64,000 bases of DNA from Corythucha ciliata (GCA_038030265.1 CM075940.1:7254001-7318000); one strand, 5' to 3'; positions 12,597-26,558 are shown, numbered from the stretch's first letter. Made by a program: numbers and translations. Notes: generated by a model from the letters alone, not told the origin.

Positions 12597-12854
12597 CTTT
12601 GACCCGTATTTTTGTACATACATTTCAACCTTTGCCTTTGACCTTGATGGCCTGGATGGGTTTTAAGAAGGGCCTGGGTCATTCCAGACAGGTGACATAA
12701 TTTCAAAAGAGTCCGCTAGATTGCGCAAAACCAAAGTTCGTGGTTTTTAGTGTTCTAAATGTTGGATGACGGCATCATCTTTTGATTTAACTAATTATGT
12801 TTTATGTTTACCGATTACAAAAATATAAAAAACCCGAAAAGTCGCTCTGCTCTT

Positions 12855-13212
12855 AATAAAACTTTTAATACTAAATGGGTTAAGAGATCGGCATTTCTAA
12901 GGGTGTCCGATATCACCTTCGATAGCAATTTGGACCCACATCGAACGCTCAATAATCACAGGGAAATTGTATGCCCATTCAACCATTTCAACTAATTCAG
13001 TGGCAAAAACTCCTCCGAGCACATCCTATTCTCCTGATGTGAGACTTAAAAAATTCCACTCTAAACTCTAAATGCGATTTTTCGTGAGTATGATGGACAA
13101 GGAGCTGTCCATCATACTCACGAAAAATCGCCTCAAAACACGGGGTAAAATCGTAATTTTTGAACAGTTTTGGTCACCTATGATTAGGAGAATAGTAGGA
13201 ATTTTTCCTAAA
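12855..13212 (+). repeat. M1 dispersed repeat, copy b
   Basis: Order of blocks: GGCATTTCTAAGGGTGTCCG, then CAATTTGGACCCACATCGAA, then AGCACATCCTATTCTCCTGA, then GGGGTAAAATCGTAATTTTTG, then GATTAGGAGAATAG. The same order occurs at 35850-36090 and near 58140-58590. The unit has internal inverse symmetry (TATTCTCCTGA against AGGAGAATA). A perfect hairpin is inserted at 13074-13131. Confidence 0.75.
13074..13131. repeat. Perfect 26-bp palindrome with 6-bp loop
   Basis: Left arm 13074-13099 (GCGATTTTTCGTGAGTATGA then TGGACA) is fully complementary to 13106-13131; the loop is AGGAGC. It lies inside an M1 copy and could be a very short MITE or a replication-slippage product. Confidence 0.92.
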
Positions 13213-16200
13213 AACAAACCCCAGATTCGCCCCGTTTCGTCTTATTGCACGGTTTTGAGTCACTCGGGACAATTTTTAATTTGCGGAATGCTGCCGGCCT
13301 TTGGCCAAAACGCACCCTAAGGGCCGTCAAATCTCTGAAAATCACCCCCTTTAAAGTTTCATGCTGCATGCCTCGAAAGTTGAATCCTTTTCTCGACACT
13401 CCCACCCCCGGTTTTTCAAATTCAAATTCAAATTCATTTCTCACGACGAATGGTGTCATGCACACGACAAAAATAAATATTTGTTAATTCGCACAGTAAT
13501 TAAAACCCATTTTTTCTTATTAGAAGACTACCATCCTCGATATTTATCGTTTCATCAAGCAGAGAGGGAATCCATCTTCACCACGTCGTAATTAGTAAAT
13601 ACGATCCGAATAACATGCGTATAATGATGAACATCTTCGGAGACTGTATACAAGGTCGAAACGCCTGTTAACCAATTATTTCACAGCCCGTTTTGTCGGC
13701 TCGTTTAATTATTTATGAATGAAAGCGAAACTCGTTGTTGCTTTCAATTTAAAATATGGGAGCGTCATTATGGGGTGGAGTTTTTTGTTGCTGCATGAAC
13801 TTGGTAAAACAACGTGTTTTAAACCATCCACACTCCCCTGCTTAAAAGCTGTTCAATTATTTCGTTTATTGAGACTGAAACGGTTATTTTGTTTGTCCTT
13901 ACGAACAGTACGGCAGATGCTTCCGAGGCTTTGTTTACAGGGATTATGCAGAGCATACAAGGCCATCTCATTTCATTTTTTGTTTCCGGTAGAAGATTAA
14001 CTTTATTTCAATCTTCGGCGTAATTACACTTCTACTCTAAGGAGTAGACATTGTTGGCGCAATTTTTATTGGTATTTCAAATCACTTCTTATAGGTTCAG
14101 ACCGTCCTTTAAAACTTGAAATACGTAGAAATGATGCGATTTTATTTTCATATTAAATCTGCAAGGACAGAGAAAAAAGAATGGAAGTCAACACAAACTC
14201 ATTGTCGGCAATGCCGGACGGTCGTGCTTGTCATCCCGTGAAAATTTTATATACATAGTTCTAGGCGAGTACAAGTGGGTACCTTGGTTGACTAATTACT
14301 CCGTAGTATACATGCGTTGAATCACAGTATACCCTTGACTGGAGTCCAACTTTTAAAAGCGTTCGAAATTTTAAGAATAATTTATTTCAGCACTTAGGAA
14401 TAACAGTATTTCTTTGTTTCAACAGCCTCGATTTCCTTGGAATCGTTTTTGGAGTCGAAACTCAGGGAAGTGACGTACCCCCGACCGTAAATTCCCTTTT
14501 TCATATATTTTTTCTCTCCCATATTTCACGCTCGGGATATTTCCGCGTCCCTTCATTGTCCCAAATTGACGCGACTATAGGCACTTTAAAAAACGAGGTC
14601 AACCGGAATCAGTATGTTCACGAGGAAGACTTTTCTCGACGCAAAAAATCATTTTCTTGACATTGAAAAAGAATTCAACAATATCTCAGTTCAAACAAAG
14701 TCGCAGGAGATATTCGGGCAGCCCCTCAAATGGCGATGAAGGACGTTACAAATCCGCAATACGTAATTTTCTAACCCATTTTACCTCTCGCAAACTTTCT
14801 TTCGGGGTTCTTGATTCTCTCGAAAAGAGCAGAGAAAAAGTCACAATACAACAAACGTTTTGATTCACGAGCAGGGCCGTCCCCACCTTCACCCTTTCGT
14901 AACCTTCGCCTCTCGGTCTCGGTAGTACCCCGGGGGCGAGGCGGGGGTTTCTCTCACTATTATAATCCCGCTCGGCAATTAAAACGTTGCTGGACATCTA
15001 AACTGACCTCGCCCGTCCGCAGACTCGAATGTGAAAGGCTCGATAATTTGAAAACAAGGGTCGGCTGAGGATTTATAGATTTGATAAGGCAGAAGGGCAT
15101 CCTTGGCTTTTAGCTAACATTGGCGTACTAATGTTTTTGCATTTCTTCCGTAGTTCCACACTTAAAGTGGAACAAAATTTCCGCTTTTTTAGCACGCACT
15201 CAGATTACTATCTGACCTGTGGTCGCGGCTTAAAGGATTCACGTCTCATTAAAATTATTTCTGCCTTTAATTTATCTCGCGTTACTGCCTTGGGGGTAGT
15301 TCATATAATAAAAAAAGCTTAATTTTTAAGAGGAAATAATAAATCACTTCGGTTTCACCCCTCCCAACAATAAAAATTACCCCTCTCCAAACAGTTGTGA
15401 CCGTGACCTACCTAACGATTGTTAAGGAAATTATGTACGATCTTTTTTACATTGTCCAAAACTTAAACTAAGTCAGCCACCTTGTGCACTAAGCTTTGCG
15501 TCTCAACCTGTCCTCGAAATAAGACAAGCGACTAGGTCTCACGGGGCTTATCATTTATTGAGGGATAATCTTAAGCTGCTGTTAAATGACTTGATTTGAT
15601 CTGATTTGGTCAATGATAAAACAAAGTTTAGCCCTCGTGAATCCCACCTTGTTCATTGAAATCACTGGGATTGAGATACAAAAACATTACATTTTTTTTT
15701 GTCGCCATCCCTGTGAACAGGATGCATCGTGCACGTGGGGGTTATTGTATAGAAATCCTTGTTCCTTGTGTCTCGCGCCAAGTGCACGCCTTTAACTTTT
15801 CCACATAATTCACACTCCTGCAGCTTCTACAAGAATGAATAATTGTATGCGTCACGATTTCAAATAAAACAATTCTTTTACTCGATTTCTTAATAAATGA
15901 AGGCAAATAACGATTTGCAGCTCAATAAATACAGGGATCCTATTAAAACACAAGTGGAGTATAATGGGTAGAATAGCCTGTATGGTAACAGAAACATCTT
16001 CGAGATGCTCTTTTTTGTTCAGAAATTATAAATTTATCTAAAGTAAACGGGTAAATTATTTGCTAAACGTTATTTGAATACCAAATAAAGCGGTCTTCAT
16101 ACACGACCTCAAAGATTGACGATGCGATGAAAGGAAGAGGGAATAATCCGCAACTCCCGGACTTGAAAAGATAACGTGTCTTGGAATAATAAATAATTTT

Positions 16201-16715
16201 GCGGAGATGGCAAAAAGCATCACCAGTTTAAAGCTTACTTTGCTGAATTTATTGAGATTAGGATGCAGGTGACCACAATTCTTGGGGTTCCTACCCACTC
16301 GAAATGTAATATTTAACTGCAAAATGCAAATTGAGGTCAATCAGCAAGTTCAGCAAAGAGGTTGGGGGTGCCTTTCTGGCTCATTGTCTCATGTATGATA
16401 CAGTGGCTGTGGAAGTGTAATTAACCAAGGAGGGGGCAAAGATTGAGCCCCCTCCCCCTTCCCTCATCGAGACTGAAGTACCTAAATCTCGACACCCGCC
16501 TAGACAGATAATTGAATGAAACCCGCCTCTCTCGAAGGTACTTGAGTCCCAGTAACTGTCCGATTACACGAACCGAAACGAACTTTTTCCTTTAAATACT
16601 GCCCACAGGTACAAACATTGAAATTTAATGGCTGTACTGTGTCCGGCCATTTTTCCCGCGGGCAAATTTGGCACGAATGCTCCCATTATGACACGTATGC
16701 TCCCATTACGGATTT
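13213..16715. other. Spacer, nothing recognised
   Basis: Low-complexity patches and short open frames on both strands. The GC-rich patch near 14870-14960 (with CAGGGCCGTCCCC) has no recognised product or matched element end. No gene is supported. Confidence 0.45.
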
Positions 16716-16870
16716 ATGGTACGAGCCTTATGTAGTTGGGCCATTTTTGTGGTTGGGTCTTTTTTGTGGTTGGAGCTTGGCTGTGGTTGGGCCTTATTAG
16801 TGGCTGGGTCTTCTTTGTGGTTGGGCCTTTGTTTGTGGTTCGGCCTTATTTGTGGTTCGAGCTTTACTTT
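16716..16870 (+). repeat. R4 GT-rich short array
   Basis: About eight units of TTTTTGTGGTTGGGCC type, 18-21 bp each. The hydrophobic-looking open frames across it are by-products of the repeat. Related to 39851-40195. Confidence 0.75.
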
Positions 16871-17539
16871 TATGTCGTGGCTAATTGGAGCTTTGCCGTC
16901 GTTTCAATTGCCGAAAGTTCAATTGTTAACCCGGAAAACTTCACTTTAAGACGTCAGAAATCGAATATTCAGCTAAATGAAATGTAACTTAAACCTCTAA
17001 CTAACCAAGGGCCATGAAACAACCAGCTGCGTTGTAAGACTGTCAATTGAGCCAAAACAGTGCATTTTTCGACCCAAAACCTGGTAATTTCACCCAAACT
17101 GAAACGAAAACTGCAGCCACTTAGCAGGAGGAAATTGACCACCGAATTCATCTTTTAGGTAAAAAAAACAACAAAAAAACTACTACTTTTGCCTCCCCCC
17201 TCCCATCAATTTTTCGTGTTTTGATTTTTTTTTTTTGTTTCCACTTCTCGTGACCATTCTTCTGTCCTACGCAGTGGAGTAGGTTGGGCTAAATGTGTTG
17301 AACTCTCACTGTCTTTTATTTCATGAGCTGACATAACACACAGTGCGAACCATGTCCCACGGCTAATCACGCGCTTTGTGTGAGCACCAATAGCGCGAAA
17401 AAGTGCGAACACAGCTTAGCGACGGTGCTTGGCATGGATAGTGGAGGGGGGGGGGTACGGTACATTTGAGCCTACCCTCAGCCTTCCAGCCAGACGCCGC
17501 CTAGGCTCGGGGTTCACCTCCGAAACGGGAGGGCCTGAA

Positions 17540-18090
17540 ACTTAGCTGATTCGCGATTTCTGGAAACACTTTGCGGCCTAAAATAAGAAAAAGAGGCAAT
17601 ACGCGATCACTGAAGCTATTTTGCGGCTAAAATTGACAACATGCGTTAATTCACGGATTTCGTGACACAATGTCACAGTGTTCTTGAGAAAAATGCGCGG
17701 CTACAATTCAGAAAATTTGATACGTGGCTTTCAAAAAAAGCCCCCAAAACTTTCGATTTCGCGAAAATTGCTGTGCTGTGAAAGCGCTGGACCAAATACT
17801 TCCAATTTCGCGGACAATTTGCTTTGGCCGCTGTCAGTGCTGGGCCCCGGAATTATTTGGTCACTAAAACAATCCCTCGCTATTTCGTGGATATTCAGCC
17901 AGGATACTTCGAATATCACGGATATTTAGCTTCAAATATTGCAATGTCACGGGTATTTGTCAAGTAGGGGGGGGGGGGTCAGAACAAACCTAAATAAAGG
18001 CCTCAAAGGTTGCAATTTCGAGGAAATTAAGGGCCGAGGCCGAAACTTACAATTTTCGCGAATATTTATGGCTGAAACTTGAAATTCCCC
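17540..18090 (+). repeat. R1 then R2 degenerate array
   Basis: 17540-17710 has R1 units, including the variant GATTTCTGG and TTTGCGGCTAAAATTGA. 17720-18090 has R2 units (ACTTTCGATTTCGCG, GTTGCAATTTCGAGG). A poly-G run lies at about 17968. Confidence 0.7.
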
Positions 18091-20290
18091 GGTCTTGAAA
18101 GTAATTTGTTGACTGACTATACCCTGTTTAGTCATAATATTTAGACCCGTACAATCACGTCCATAAGCTTATACAGCATAAGTTGGTACAGTGGAACGAC
18201 CTTTGAGCTCCACCCCCGGGGGCCGAATCGTCTCTCCATGGCTCTGTAGATATTGCCTGGGAAACAAGCTCCCTTTGCTCCCATTTAGTAGGGGTCCTTG
18301 GCCCTCAAACTGGAAGCCTAAAAGTTTAGCCGAAGGCGTGCAAAGGAAAGTAAATGTTCGCATTGGTATCGACTGCATGAGAATAAAAACGCTATTTAGG
18401 GTGCACGGCTTTTCATCCAGGTGAGGGGGTGACAGACCCCCCTCCCCATTTTCCACTGGTCTCATGCCGAAATAAGTCTCTGTTTTTGGTTTTGGCGCCC
18501 AACGGACTGTATTTCAATTCACAAGCAGGGACACGATTTGTTTGCCTCCTTTTGGTGTGCTAAAATTAGAAACATAACGGGGAAATTGATCAGGCCTGCT
18601 GATTACACGCTATACATATAGGTTTATTATATTCCAAGAAGGCTTTTCGCGGAAAACTTTTTCAGCGGCTCTCCTCCTTTCTGACGGCTATTATAATAAG
18701 ACAAAGAAGGGTTTCCCCGATAAAAAAAAAAAAAAAAAAATGTTTTACAGGTAAAATGTGTGATCGAAGGTCGGAGTGTCTGAAGAAGTTCGCGGACAAA
18801 AGCTGAAGCACAATGAACTGGAGCCGTGACATTGTCATTCCATACCACAGTTATTACCCGTTCGGTTCATTTCTAGTTATAGCCACAACAGATTTTCAAG
18901 ATCGAATCATCCGAGATTTGCATTTTCAAGATCGAATTAAGATTGAGAGGCAGGACGTATCCGAAATCATTGCTAAACCCAAATTGGAAATAATCCTCAC
19001 GTACAGGAATAAGAAGGCAAAACAAAATAATAAAGACATCTAGGAATATTTTTTTCGACATGATATACTGACCACCGAACCCCGTTTATGGGGGCGAGTG
19101 ACTAGCATGTACACAATTTCAAGATCTCCCCCCCACCCAATTAATCTGTTATGTCATTATGGAACGTTCCTATAGTAATTTTTGGAATAGTTGGATACTA
19201 TTTCCTATGGTTGGTGGGGTAAACACGGAAAACCCAGTGGAAAAGAAACCGTGGCTCGGCAATGATTCATAGAGGGGGTGTATTGTTCCTAATTAGAAAC
19301 AAGGGATTGGCTCAGTTTTTTTAAAAATTCAATTCCTCATTTTCCAATTAATCAAAACTGCAATAATTACATTCTCTCTGCAGTATTTTACTACATTTGT
19401 CGATAATTGAAAGGTTATAGCACAAAAAAACCATCAAAATGCTACTTCCGACTGAACAGGTAGCGATCAACATGAAATCAACTTGTTGACTCAATTCTTG
19501 TGTCTATAATTAAAAAGTAAAAACCAACCCCGAGAACGGTTTAATATTACAAACAACCCCTTAAAAAGCCCCCCCCCCCTCTATTATTAGAAGGACCATC
19601 AGCTCTAATGGGAACAAACGTGTTATTAGCCAATTATGGTAAAGTTCGTTGTATTTTACTCGTCGAATTTTTTTTTTACACCTTTCGAATTCGCCTTCCT
19701 ACAACATCGTCATGCCGAGGGAGCAGTATATCCACAATGTTTTTTTTTTTCTTAACAACACGCGATCTCCAAACTAGTGTCTTTCTGGTGTCCAACTTTT
19801 CTATGGCTGAGGAATATAATAATGCATTGAAAGAGACAAGGCCAAGGTGAGGAAGTTGTACCAACTTCCTAGGCAATCTTGTGAACTCGGTAGTGAAAGG
19901 ACTGAACTTGAATTTTGTTCTCTCCCTGCACCCAACCTGTGTAGTGGGTGATGTACGAAATTACTGGCAATTTGTTTGAAACGGGTTAGGAACGAGCACT
20001 GAGGTAGTAAAAAAAAGGAGGCAAATCACACAACGCTATACATATAATTAGAGCAGACATAACATCGGCCGAAATTGTGTCTGGACGAATTCAATGCTTT
20101 CTTCGAGAAAGTTGAATGAATATAAAAAAACAGGTTTTATTCTATTTGTATAAAAAAGACTGTCGGCCACGACCAGCGGGGTTTTCCAGAACGCGTTAAA
20201 ATTAAGCGTCTGATTAACTGTTCGGAAACAGGTATCTAATTAGACAATTAATTCACGTATGTGTACGCTCGTTATCACCTCAGCAAAGAA
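18091..20290. other. Spacer, nothing recognised
   Basis: Contains poly-A at 18722-18740 and a C-run near 19570. Short open frames only; no product is recognised. Confidence 0.45.
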
Positions 20291-20291
20291 A

Positions 20292-20355
20292 GGAAGAAGA
20301 AGAAGAAGAAGAAGAAGAAGAAGAAGAAGAAGAAGAAGAAGAAGAAGAAGAAGAA
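20292..20355. repeat. GAA microsatellite
   Basis: About 20 GAA repeats on the plus strand followed by an A-rich tail. The poly-Leu and poly-Ser open frames on the minus strand are by-products. Confidence 0.95.
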
Positions 20356-20794
20356 AAAAAAAAAGGAAGAAAAAAACACGAACGTTCCGTGATTTGGGAA
20401 AGTAAAATGTGCCTTGAAACAAGAGAGCACGCGAGAGGGCTCGTTCCTATAGCTGATGCTGACATTTCGAAATTGGACATGATTCTGATGGCCGAAATTT
20501 GCAGTGTCTGAACTCTTTGCCCAGAGGCAGCAGCGAATCCCCGGGCACAGGAACTTCACACACTACTGCGGTTGTGTGTGGGGGTGAGGCTCAAGCTCCT
20601 TTGAATACTGAAGAAAATAGTTCAATTTTCATTACATCAACACGCGAATAAGCGAGGATCATTAATTACGAGCTCATCTAATGAATAGCACTGGACATCT
20701 TCCGTTATGAATGGGCGCAGAGACTGAAACTTTTTTTAAAGCGGACAAAGTGGCATTAATTAAAGGACAAAGCACGCTTTTCTAGTTTGCCAAC

Positions 20795-22315
20795 TTCCAA
20801 GCCACCAATTAGTAGCCAGTTTATCCCTGTGGCTTTTGTGTGTACAGTCAAAACTTCTCAAAAAAAATTTTTATCGAGTTCATTACCCGGTCTGTTGTGT
20901 TAAATGAACTGTGAAGCACCGTTTAGAATGCCGAGCACCTGTTACAAAGCGAGAACCCCTCCCCTCCAACCACAATGGGTGCTAACAAAGAGGCTAAGTT
21001 TCGGTGGGTTTTCTCGCTCTGCGTGAAAAATTTTGGGGAAAAATCTAAGTCACTTTTTTTTGTAGTTTTAATTACATAAGAAATGTTACGTAAAATATCA
21101 ACAATGTTGGCCTTGAAAACACCTTCACCTTCACCGTTTTTAAACATCGGTGTTGCTTACGCAATGATTTGAAAATTACTTGAGCGGGGAAAATGATTGC
21201 ATCCAAATCTCTTTTTTTTTTCAATATCCAAACCAATTTTTAGTGAATTCTTCTTTCATTACGTTTTAAATGAACTCTAACTTCAATTCAAGCTTTTGGA
21301 GGCGTGGTGGATATTAAAAAAACAAAAAAAAAACAAGGACGAACGTCGATCAAACAAGCAAGTGAAGTGCACAAGTTTGGTCAAGGCTCAAGCATTGAAC
21401 TCTCGTAACTTTTTTTCCTACTTTCAACATATTCTTTATAGAGGCGAAACCCCAAACAGTTAGCGGTTTCCGCAGCGGGACAATTTTGATGGGCAAAGCT
21501 TAGAATTATACCAGGGACGGCGTTTTAGGCTGCAAATGTTGGAGAGTTCGACCAAAGACGCTAAACCGCGGCAATGCAACGCTCATTAATAAATCAGCTT
21601 TCAACAATCTGACTCACTTTTGAGTTGACTGATCGACTCTGTCATATTTTCAATGGATACGAACAAAACCCGATTAAAATAATGCACAGGAGTAGACCCC
21701 CCTCCTTAACGACGAATATGAGGGAGGTATACGTCAATCGTCAGTCTCCGAAATGAATAAAATTGTCAGTTTCTTGAGCTGATGTGCTAGGTTCGAAAGA
21801 ATAGATAGGCGTAGCCTGTTTCAAGACAGAAGGGTGAGTCGCTTTTTGCATTCACAACCACTTTGAAAGCACGTTAACATCGCCCCTCGTTCAACCTCGA
21901 CGATATTTGCCCTTAGGCCACGTTTTCAGGGAGCCCGCCAAACGTCGGCCCCGCAATCTACTGCCCTCTGGAATCGATAAAATCGATCAAAACCCCGACA
22001 AGGCATAATGCTCATTTTCAGCCACCTAAAAAGGGCGCTTATAAGCTCCCTACAGGGTTTGTTTTGACCGCAATCTGCTGTATTTGTCGAGTGATCATAG
22101 TTCTATGGGGACTCGTAAGTCGCGTCCAACTTAAATCCAAACACTTTGAAAAATGACCCAAGAAATCACCCATAGCCCACAGTTAACAAAAGGCAAAAAT
22201 TTAAAATTGGATGAAATCACGTAAATTGCCCCCTCTCCCTCTGCCCACTACCAGCAGGAGCACGAAACAAGCTTTTAAAACCTGAATATACTATTTTTAG
22301 AACGCCTAAAGTAAT
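20795..22315 (+). repeat. Duplicated unit, first half of the outer copy (A1)
   Basis: 1521 bp that recur at 23069-24606 with high identity; differences are mainly small indels in poly-A/T stretches. It starts TTCCAAGCCACCAATTAG and ends CGCCTAAAGTAAT. The small open frames in it occur in both copies and show no recognisable product. It contains a conspicuous TCACCTTCACC segment and a G/A-rich hairpin-prone stretch. Confidence 0.92.
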
Positions 22316-23068
22316 AAGGAACTTCCATGGGTCGAAAAATTGGATAAACATTTATTGCTGACTGACAATTGGTACCTGAAAATGAGTTCTTTTGAGTTAA
22401 ATTATTTTTAAAAATAGCCACTAATTAACAAATTAGCAATAAAAAATTGTTATTTTTTATGCCCTCGAAAACGCCTTCTGATTGGTTGAAGACCGGTGAC
22501 GCAATTGGCCGCAGTCACACGGGCGACCCGTCTCCCACATCCCCTACTTGTACATGCTTTTCGACGCTGTATGCATTATTATTCGGATACTTATGTTTAA
22601 CGTGAAACACAAAATAATGTTAATATTTCACAAGCAAATGCTGCGAGCTCCTATTTATGAAATTGCTTTGTGAGGCAAGTACGCAACCTAGCAATAACCT
22701 CCCTCTCACGCTTCTTGATTGGGTTGATTTTCATAGCGGTTTTTTCTGCTTGAGTTGTTCCGGAGTTACGATTTGTCCTGATTTCACAGTTGTACTTTCT
22801 TGTGACTATTTTCTTTGGGTCTCAATTCCTGTCTCATTTCAATCGTTCTTCTCAGAACGCCGATCTTTCGCTCAATTTCCTCGACACCTTCATACCTAAG
22901 GCGAGTCCTGGAAGAGCTGTTTTCCTCGACTTTCCTTCAATCCTTCTGCGAGATGTTGAGAATTTTTTTCTTGATATCCGATAGTAATTTCCCACTCGTT
23001 TCACGCAGTACTACTTGGTACTCTTATGGATCAAAGGTAAAAGAAATAAGACTGAATCACCAGAAGAA

Positions 23069-24606
23069 TTCCAAGCCACCAATTAGTAGCCAGTTTATCC
23101 CTGTGGCTTTTGTGTGTACAGTCAAAACTTCTCAAAAAAAATTTTTATCGAGTTCATTACCGGTCTGTTGTGTTAAATGAACTGTGAAGCACCGTTTAGA
23201 ATGCCGAGCACCTGTTACAAAGCGAGAACCCCTCCCCTCCAACCACAATGGGTGCTAACAAAGAGGCTAAGTTTCGGTGGGTTTTCTCGCTCTGCGTGAA
23301 AAATTTTGGGGAAAAATTTGAAATCTAAGTCACTTTTTTTTGTAGTTTTAATTACATAAGAAATGTTACGTAAAATATCAACAATGTTGGCCTTGAAAAC
23401 ACCTTCACCTTCACCGTTTTTAAACATCGGTGTTGCTTACGCAATGATTTGAAAATTACTTGAGCGGGGAAAATGATTGCATCCCAATCCTTTTTTTTTT
23501 TCAATATCCAACCGCAATTTTTAGTGAATTCTCTGTCTACGTTTTAAAATGGAACACAAAACTTCAATCAAGCTTTTGGAGGCGTGGTGGTGGAATATTA
23601 AAAAAAAAAAAAAAAAAAAAAACAAGGACGAACGTCGATCAAACAAGCAAGTGAAGTGCACAAGTTTGGTCAAGGCTCAAGCATTGAACTCTCGTAACTT
23701 TTTTCCTACTTTCAACATATTCTTTATAGAGGCGAAACCCCAAACAGTTAGCGGTTTCCGCAGCGGGACAATTTTGATGGGCAAAGCTTAGAATTATACC
23801 AGGGACGGCGTTTTAGGCTGCAAATGTTGGAGAGTTCGACCAAAGACGCTAAACCGCGGCAATGCAACGCTCATTAATAAATCAGCTTTCAACAATCTGA
23901 CTCACTTTTGAGTTGACTGATCGACTCTGTCATATTTTCAATGGATACGAACAAAACCCGATTAAAATAATGCACAGGAGTACCCCCCCCCCTCCTTAAC
24001 GACGAATATGAGGGAGGTATACGTCAATCGTCAGTCTCCGAAATGAATAAAATTGTCAGTTTCTTGAGCTGATGTGCTAGGTTCGAAAGAATAGATAGGC
24101 GTAGCCTGTTTCAAGACAGAAGGGTGAGTCGCTTTTTGCATTCACAACCACTTTGAAAGCACGTTTAACATCGCCCCTCGTTCAACCTCGACGATATTTG
24201 CCCTTAGGCCACGTTTTCAGGGAGCCCGCCAAACGTCGGCCCCGCAATCTACTGCCCTCTGGAATCGATAAAATCGATCAAAACCCCGACAAGGCATAAT
24301 GCTCATTTTCAGCCACCTAAAAAGGGCGCTTATAAGCTCCCTACAGGGTTTTTTTTTACCGCAATCTGCTGTATTTGTCGAGTGATCATAGTTCTATGGG
24401 GACTCGTAAGTCGCGTCCAACTTAAATCCAAACACTTTCAAAAATGACCCAAGAAATCACCCATAGCCTACAGTTAACAAAAGGCAAAAATTTTAAATTG
24501 TATGAAATCACGTAAATTGCCCCCTCTCCCTCTGCCCACTACCAGCAGGAGCACGAAACTAGCTTTTAAAACCTGAATATAAAATTTTTAGAACGCCTAA
24601 AGTAAT
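23069..24606 (+). repeat. Duplicated unit, first half of the inner copy (A2)
   Basis: Matches 20795-22315. Here the first half runs without a break into the second half (24605 onward), so this is the uninterrupted form of the unit. Confidence 0.92.
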
Positions 24607-26078
24607 TATTGCCAAATTTAGAGCATGAATAGCTCATTTTAGCGCCAGACTCATCTTACCGCCACAATATTTTAGCCATTCACAAGACACGAATCGTCCG
24701 TTGTGCCATCGAGCCTAGGCGCCATTGGTCACTGTGGCCGTTTTTGGCGCGTAAATGTTCGATTTTCCTATTTTAAATGCAGGAATTATCTGTTTTGACA
24801 TTTCAAAGGTGCGATCAGATTAGCAATTTTTAGGGTGCGTAGCGCCAGTTTGGCCGTTTTTAAAGTGGGAATTACCAGTTGGGCTATTTCAAGTGCACAA
24901 TAGTCAGAGTAGCCATCTTGGGGCTCGAATAGTCAGTTAAATCGTTATTTGGGTATGAAAATCCCGTCGAACCATTGGGGCGAATGGTTAGTTTGGGCGT
25001 TATTGGCACGCTAATAGCCGATGTTGCCATTTTCAGAGCTGGAATGGGTTCAGGCATTTTCGGGGCCGCAGTTATCGTTATAGCTTATAGCCATTTTTAC
25101 GGCGCGTGAAGTCATTTCTGCAGTGGGAATCAGCAATTTGGGTATTTTTAGGCGGGAAATAGTCAGTTAATTAAGCCGTTTTCAAGGCGTGAATAGTCAG
25201 TTTTGCCATTTTGGGGCGCGAATATAGTCAGTTCAACAGTTTTTATAATGGTAATAGCTAACTTAGCCAGTTTAGGCTGAGAATATATATCATGCTATTT
25301 TTAGTTGAACGAAGCCCACAGTTTCTCAAGCTTCTCCCTTGAGCAAATCCTGGATCAGCTCCCGAATTTTGCACAGCGTTAAAATTACGGGTTTTTCTAC
25401 ATTTTAGCCACGAAGTTTGTCTCCCGAAACCGCGAATTATGGGTTTCTCAAATTTAGCCGCTAATGAGCGATTTTCACCAACTCTAGCCGCAAATGAGCG
25501 GGTTTTCTCTAGTTTAGCAGTGACCTTATTAGGTACATGCACAATGGATTGCCGCTTCTTCTCAATGTTTTCCGCAAATGAGCGATTTTATCCATTTCAG
25601 CCGCGTATAATGAAGCCATTTTTTCCCACTTTAGCCATGAATTAGCTAACAATTTTGGTCACGAATGCTGCCTACAGGAACCACGAATTCACGTTATCTC
25701 CCATTTTAGCAACGAATTAGCACATTTTGTCAATTTCAGCCGCGATTTTTCTCAATCCTAGACTAGAATTGGCGCTTTTCCTCAATGTTATCCGCGAATT
25801 GGCGCTTTTTATCAATTTCAGCCATAAATTAGCACTTTTTTCATTTTCAGCAGCAGATTAGCAATTTTATCACATCTAGACGTGAATTCGAAGTCAAAGA
25901 AAATTTATTGGCATAAACACCATAATTAACGTTCGTACTAAAAAATGAAATTAATAGCCCACAGAGGAATAAGCCGGCCGGGGGGGGGGGGGATTAGAAC
26001 TTTTTGTCAATGTCAGGCGCGAATTAGCGGTTTGTTCAGTTATGTTGTGGATTAGCGTTTTTCTCAGATTTTTCTCAA
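24605..26078 (+). repeat. Duplicated unit, second half of the inner copy (B1)
   Basis: 1474 bp nearly identical to 26559-28029. The first part (to about 25290) is a degenerate array of R3 units (GCGAATAGTCAGTTTTGCC-like, about 30-40 bp). The second part (25380-26078) is an R1 array in minus orientation. A G-run lies at about 25980. Confidence 0.93.
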
Positions 26079-26558
26079 CAACTAATCACGATTACAATGT
26101 GAACGCTTGTATCAGAATTCATGTGGGTCGCTATTGGCACTAATCACGATCAACTTTAAACGAGATCAATTTTGTTGGTGAAAATGGGCCTTAGTGATAG
26201 TGTTCGCTCTCATAAAACCTCAGATTAACTTCGATATTAGGTACCTGATTGAAATCTATGACCACAGGCTATCTCAGCTGAATTTTAAATATAAAATACC
26301 CCCAAAAATTGAAGGATAATTTCCTTTATGCATCAGTAATACGGAGGATTACATTTCATAGAGCGTCCTGTGACGTCATGATGAATACAAGTTGGCCCCT
26401 GGAAAGGGGGGTGGTTGGGGGGCCATTTAAAAATCCAAAGTTTTAAAAAATCCTTAAAATTCAATGTTTCAGTTTTTGGGAATAAAACTTACTGCAATAT
26501 ATTTAGAATTCAATATTTAAAATAAAAAAAAATCTTCCGAAAAATGTGCAAGTTCCTT

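Larger units (their letters stand above)
22316..26558. mobile_element. Insertion that splits the outer duplicated unit and carries an inner copy of it
   Basis: The outer copy resumes at 26559 exactly where it broke at 22315, with a 2-bp overlap AT relative to the uninterrupted inner copy. The insertion ends are AAGGAACTT and its complement AAGTTCCTT, extending to a 13-bp inverted match if TAAT is included. Only 22316-23068 and 26079-26558 are unique; the middle is the inner copy (23069-26078). The type of transposon is not identified. Confidence 0.65.

Noticed and set aside
16716..16987. Hydrophobic open frames rich in Trp, Val and Phe, as membrane proteins
   Set aside because: They are translations of the R4 short repeat.
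18187..18470. CAGTGGAACG at 18189 and TTTTCCACTG near 18448, as hAT ends
   Set aside because: The inverted match is short and the flanks do not share an 8-bp duplication.
20240..20559. Poly-Leu, poly-Ser and poly-Phe frames
   Set aside because: Translations of the GAA microsatellite on the opposite strand.
22657..23180. 121-codon plus-strand frame and a charged minus-strand reading in the unique part of the nested insertion
   Set aside because: Neither strand gives a known family pattern, and the frame runs into the duplicated unit.
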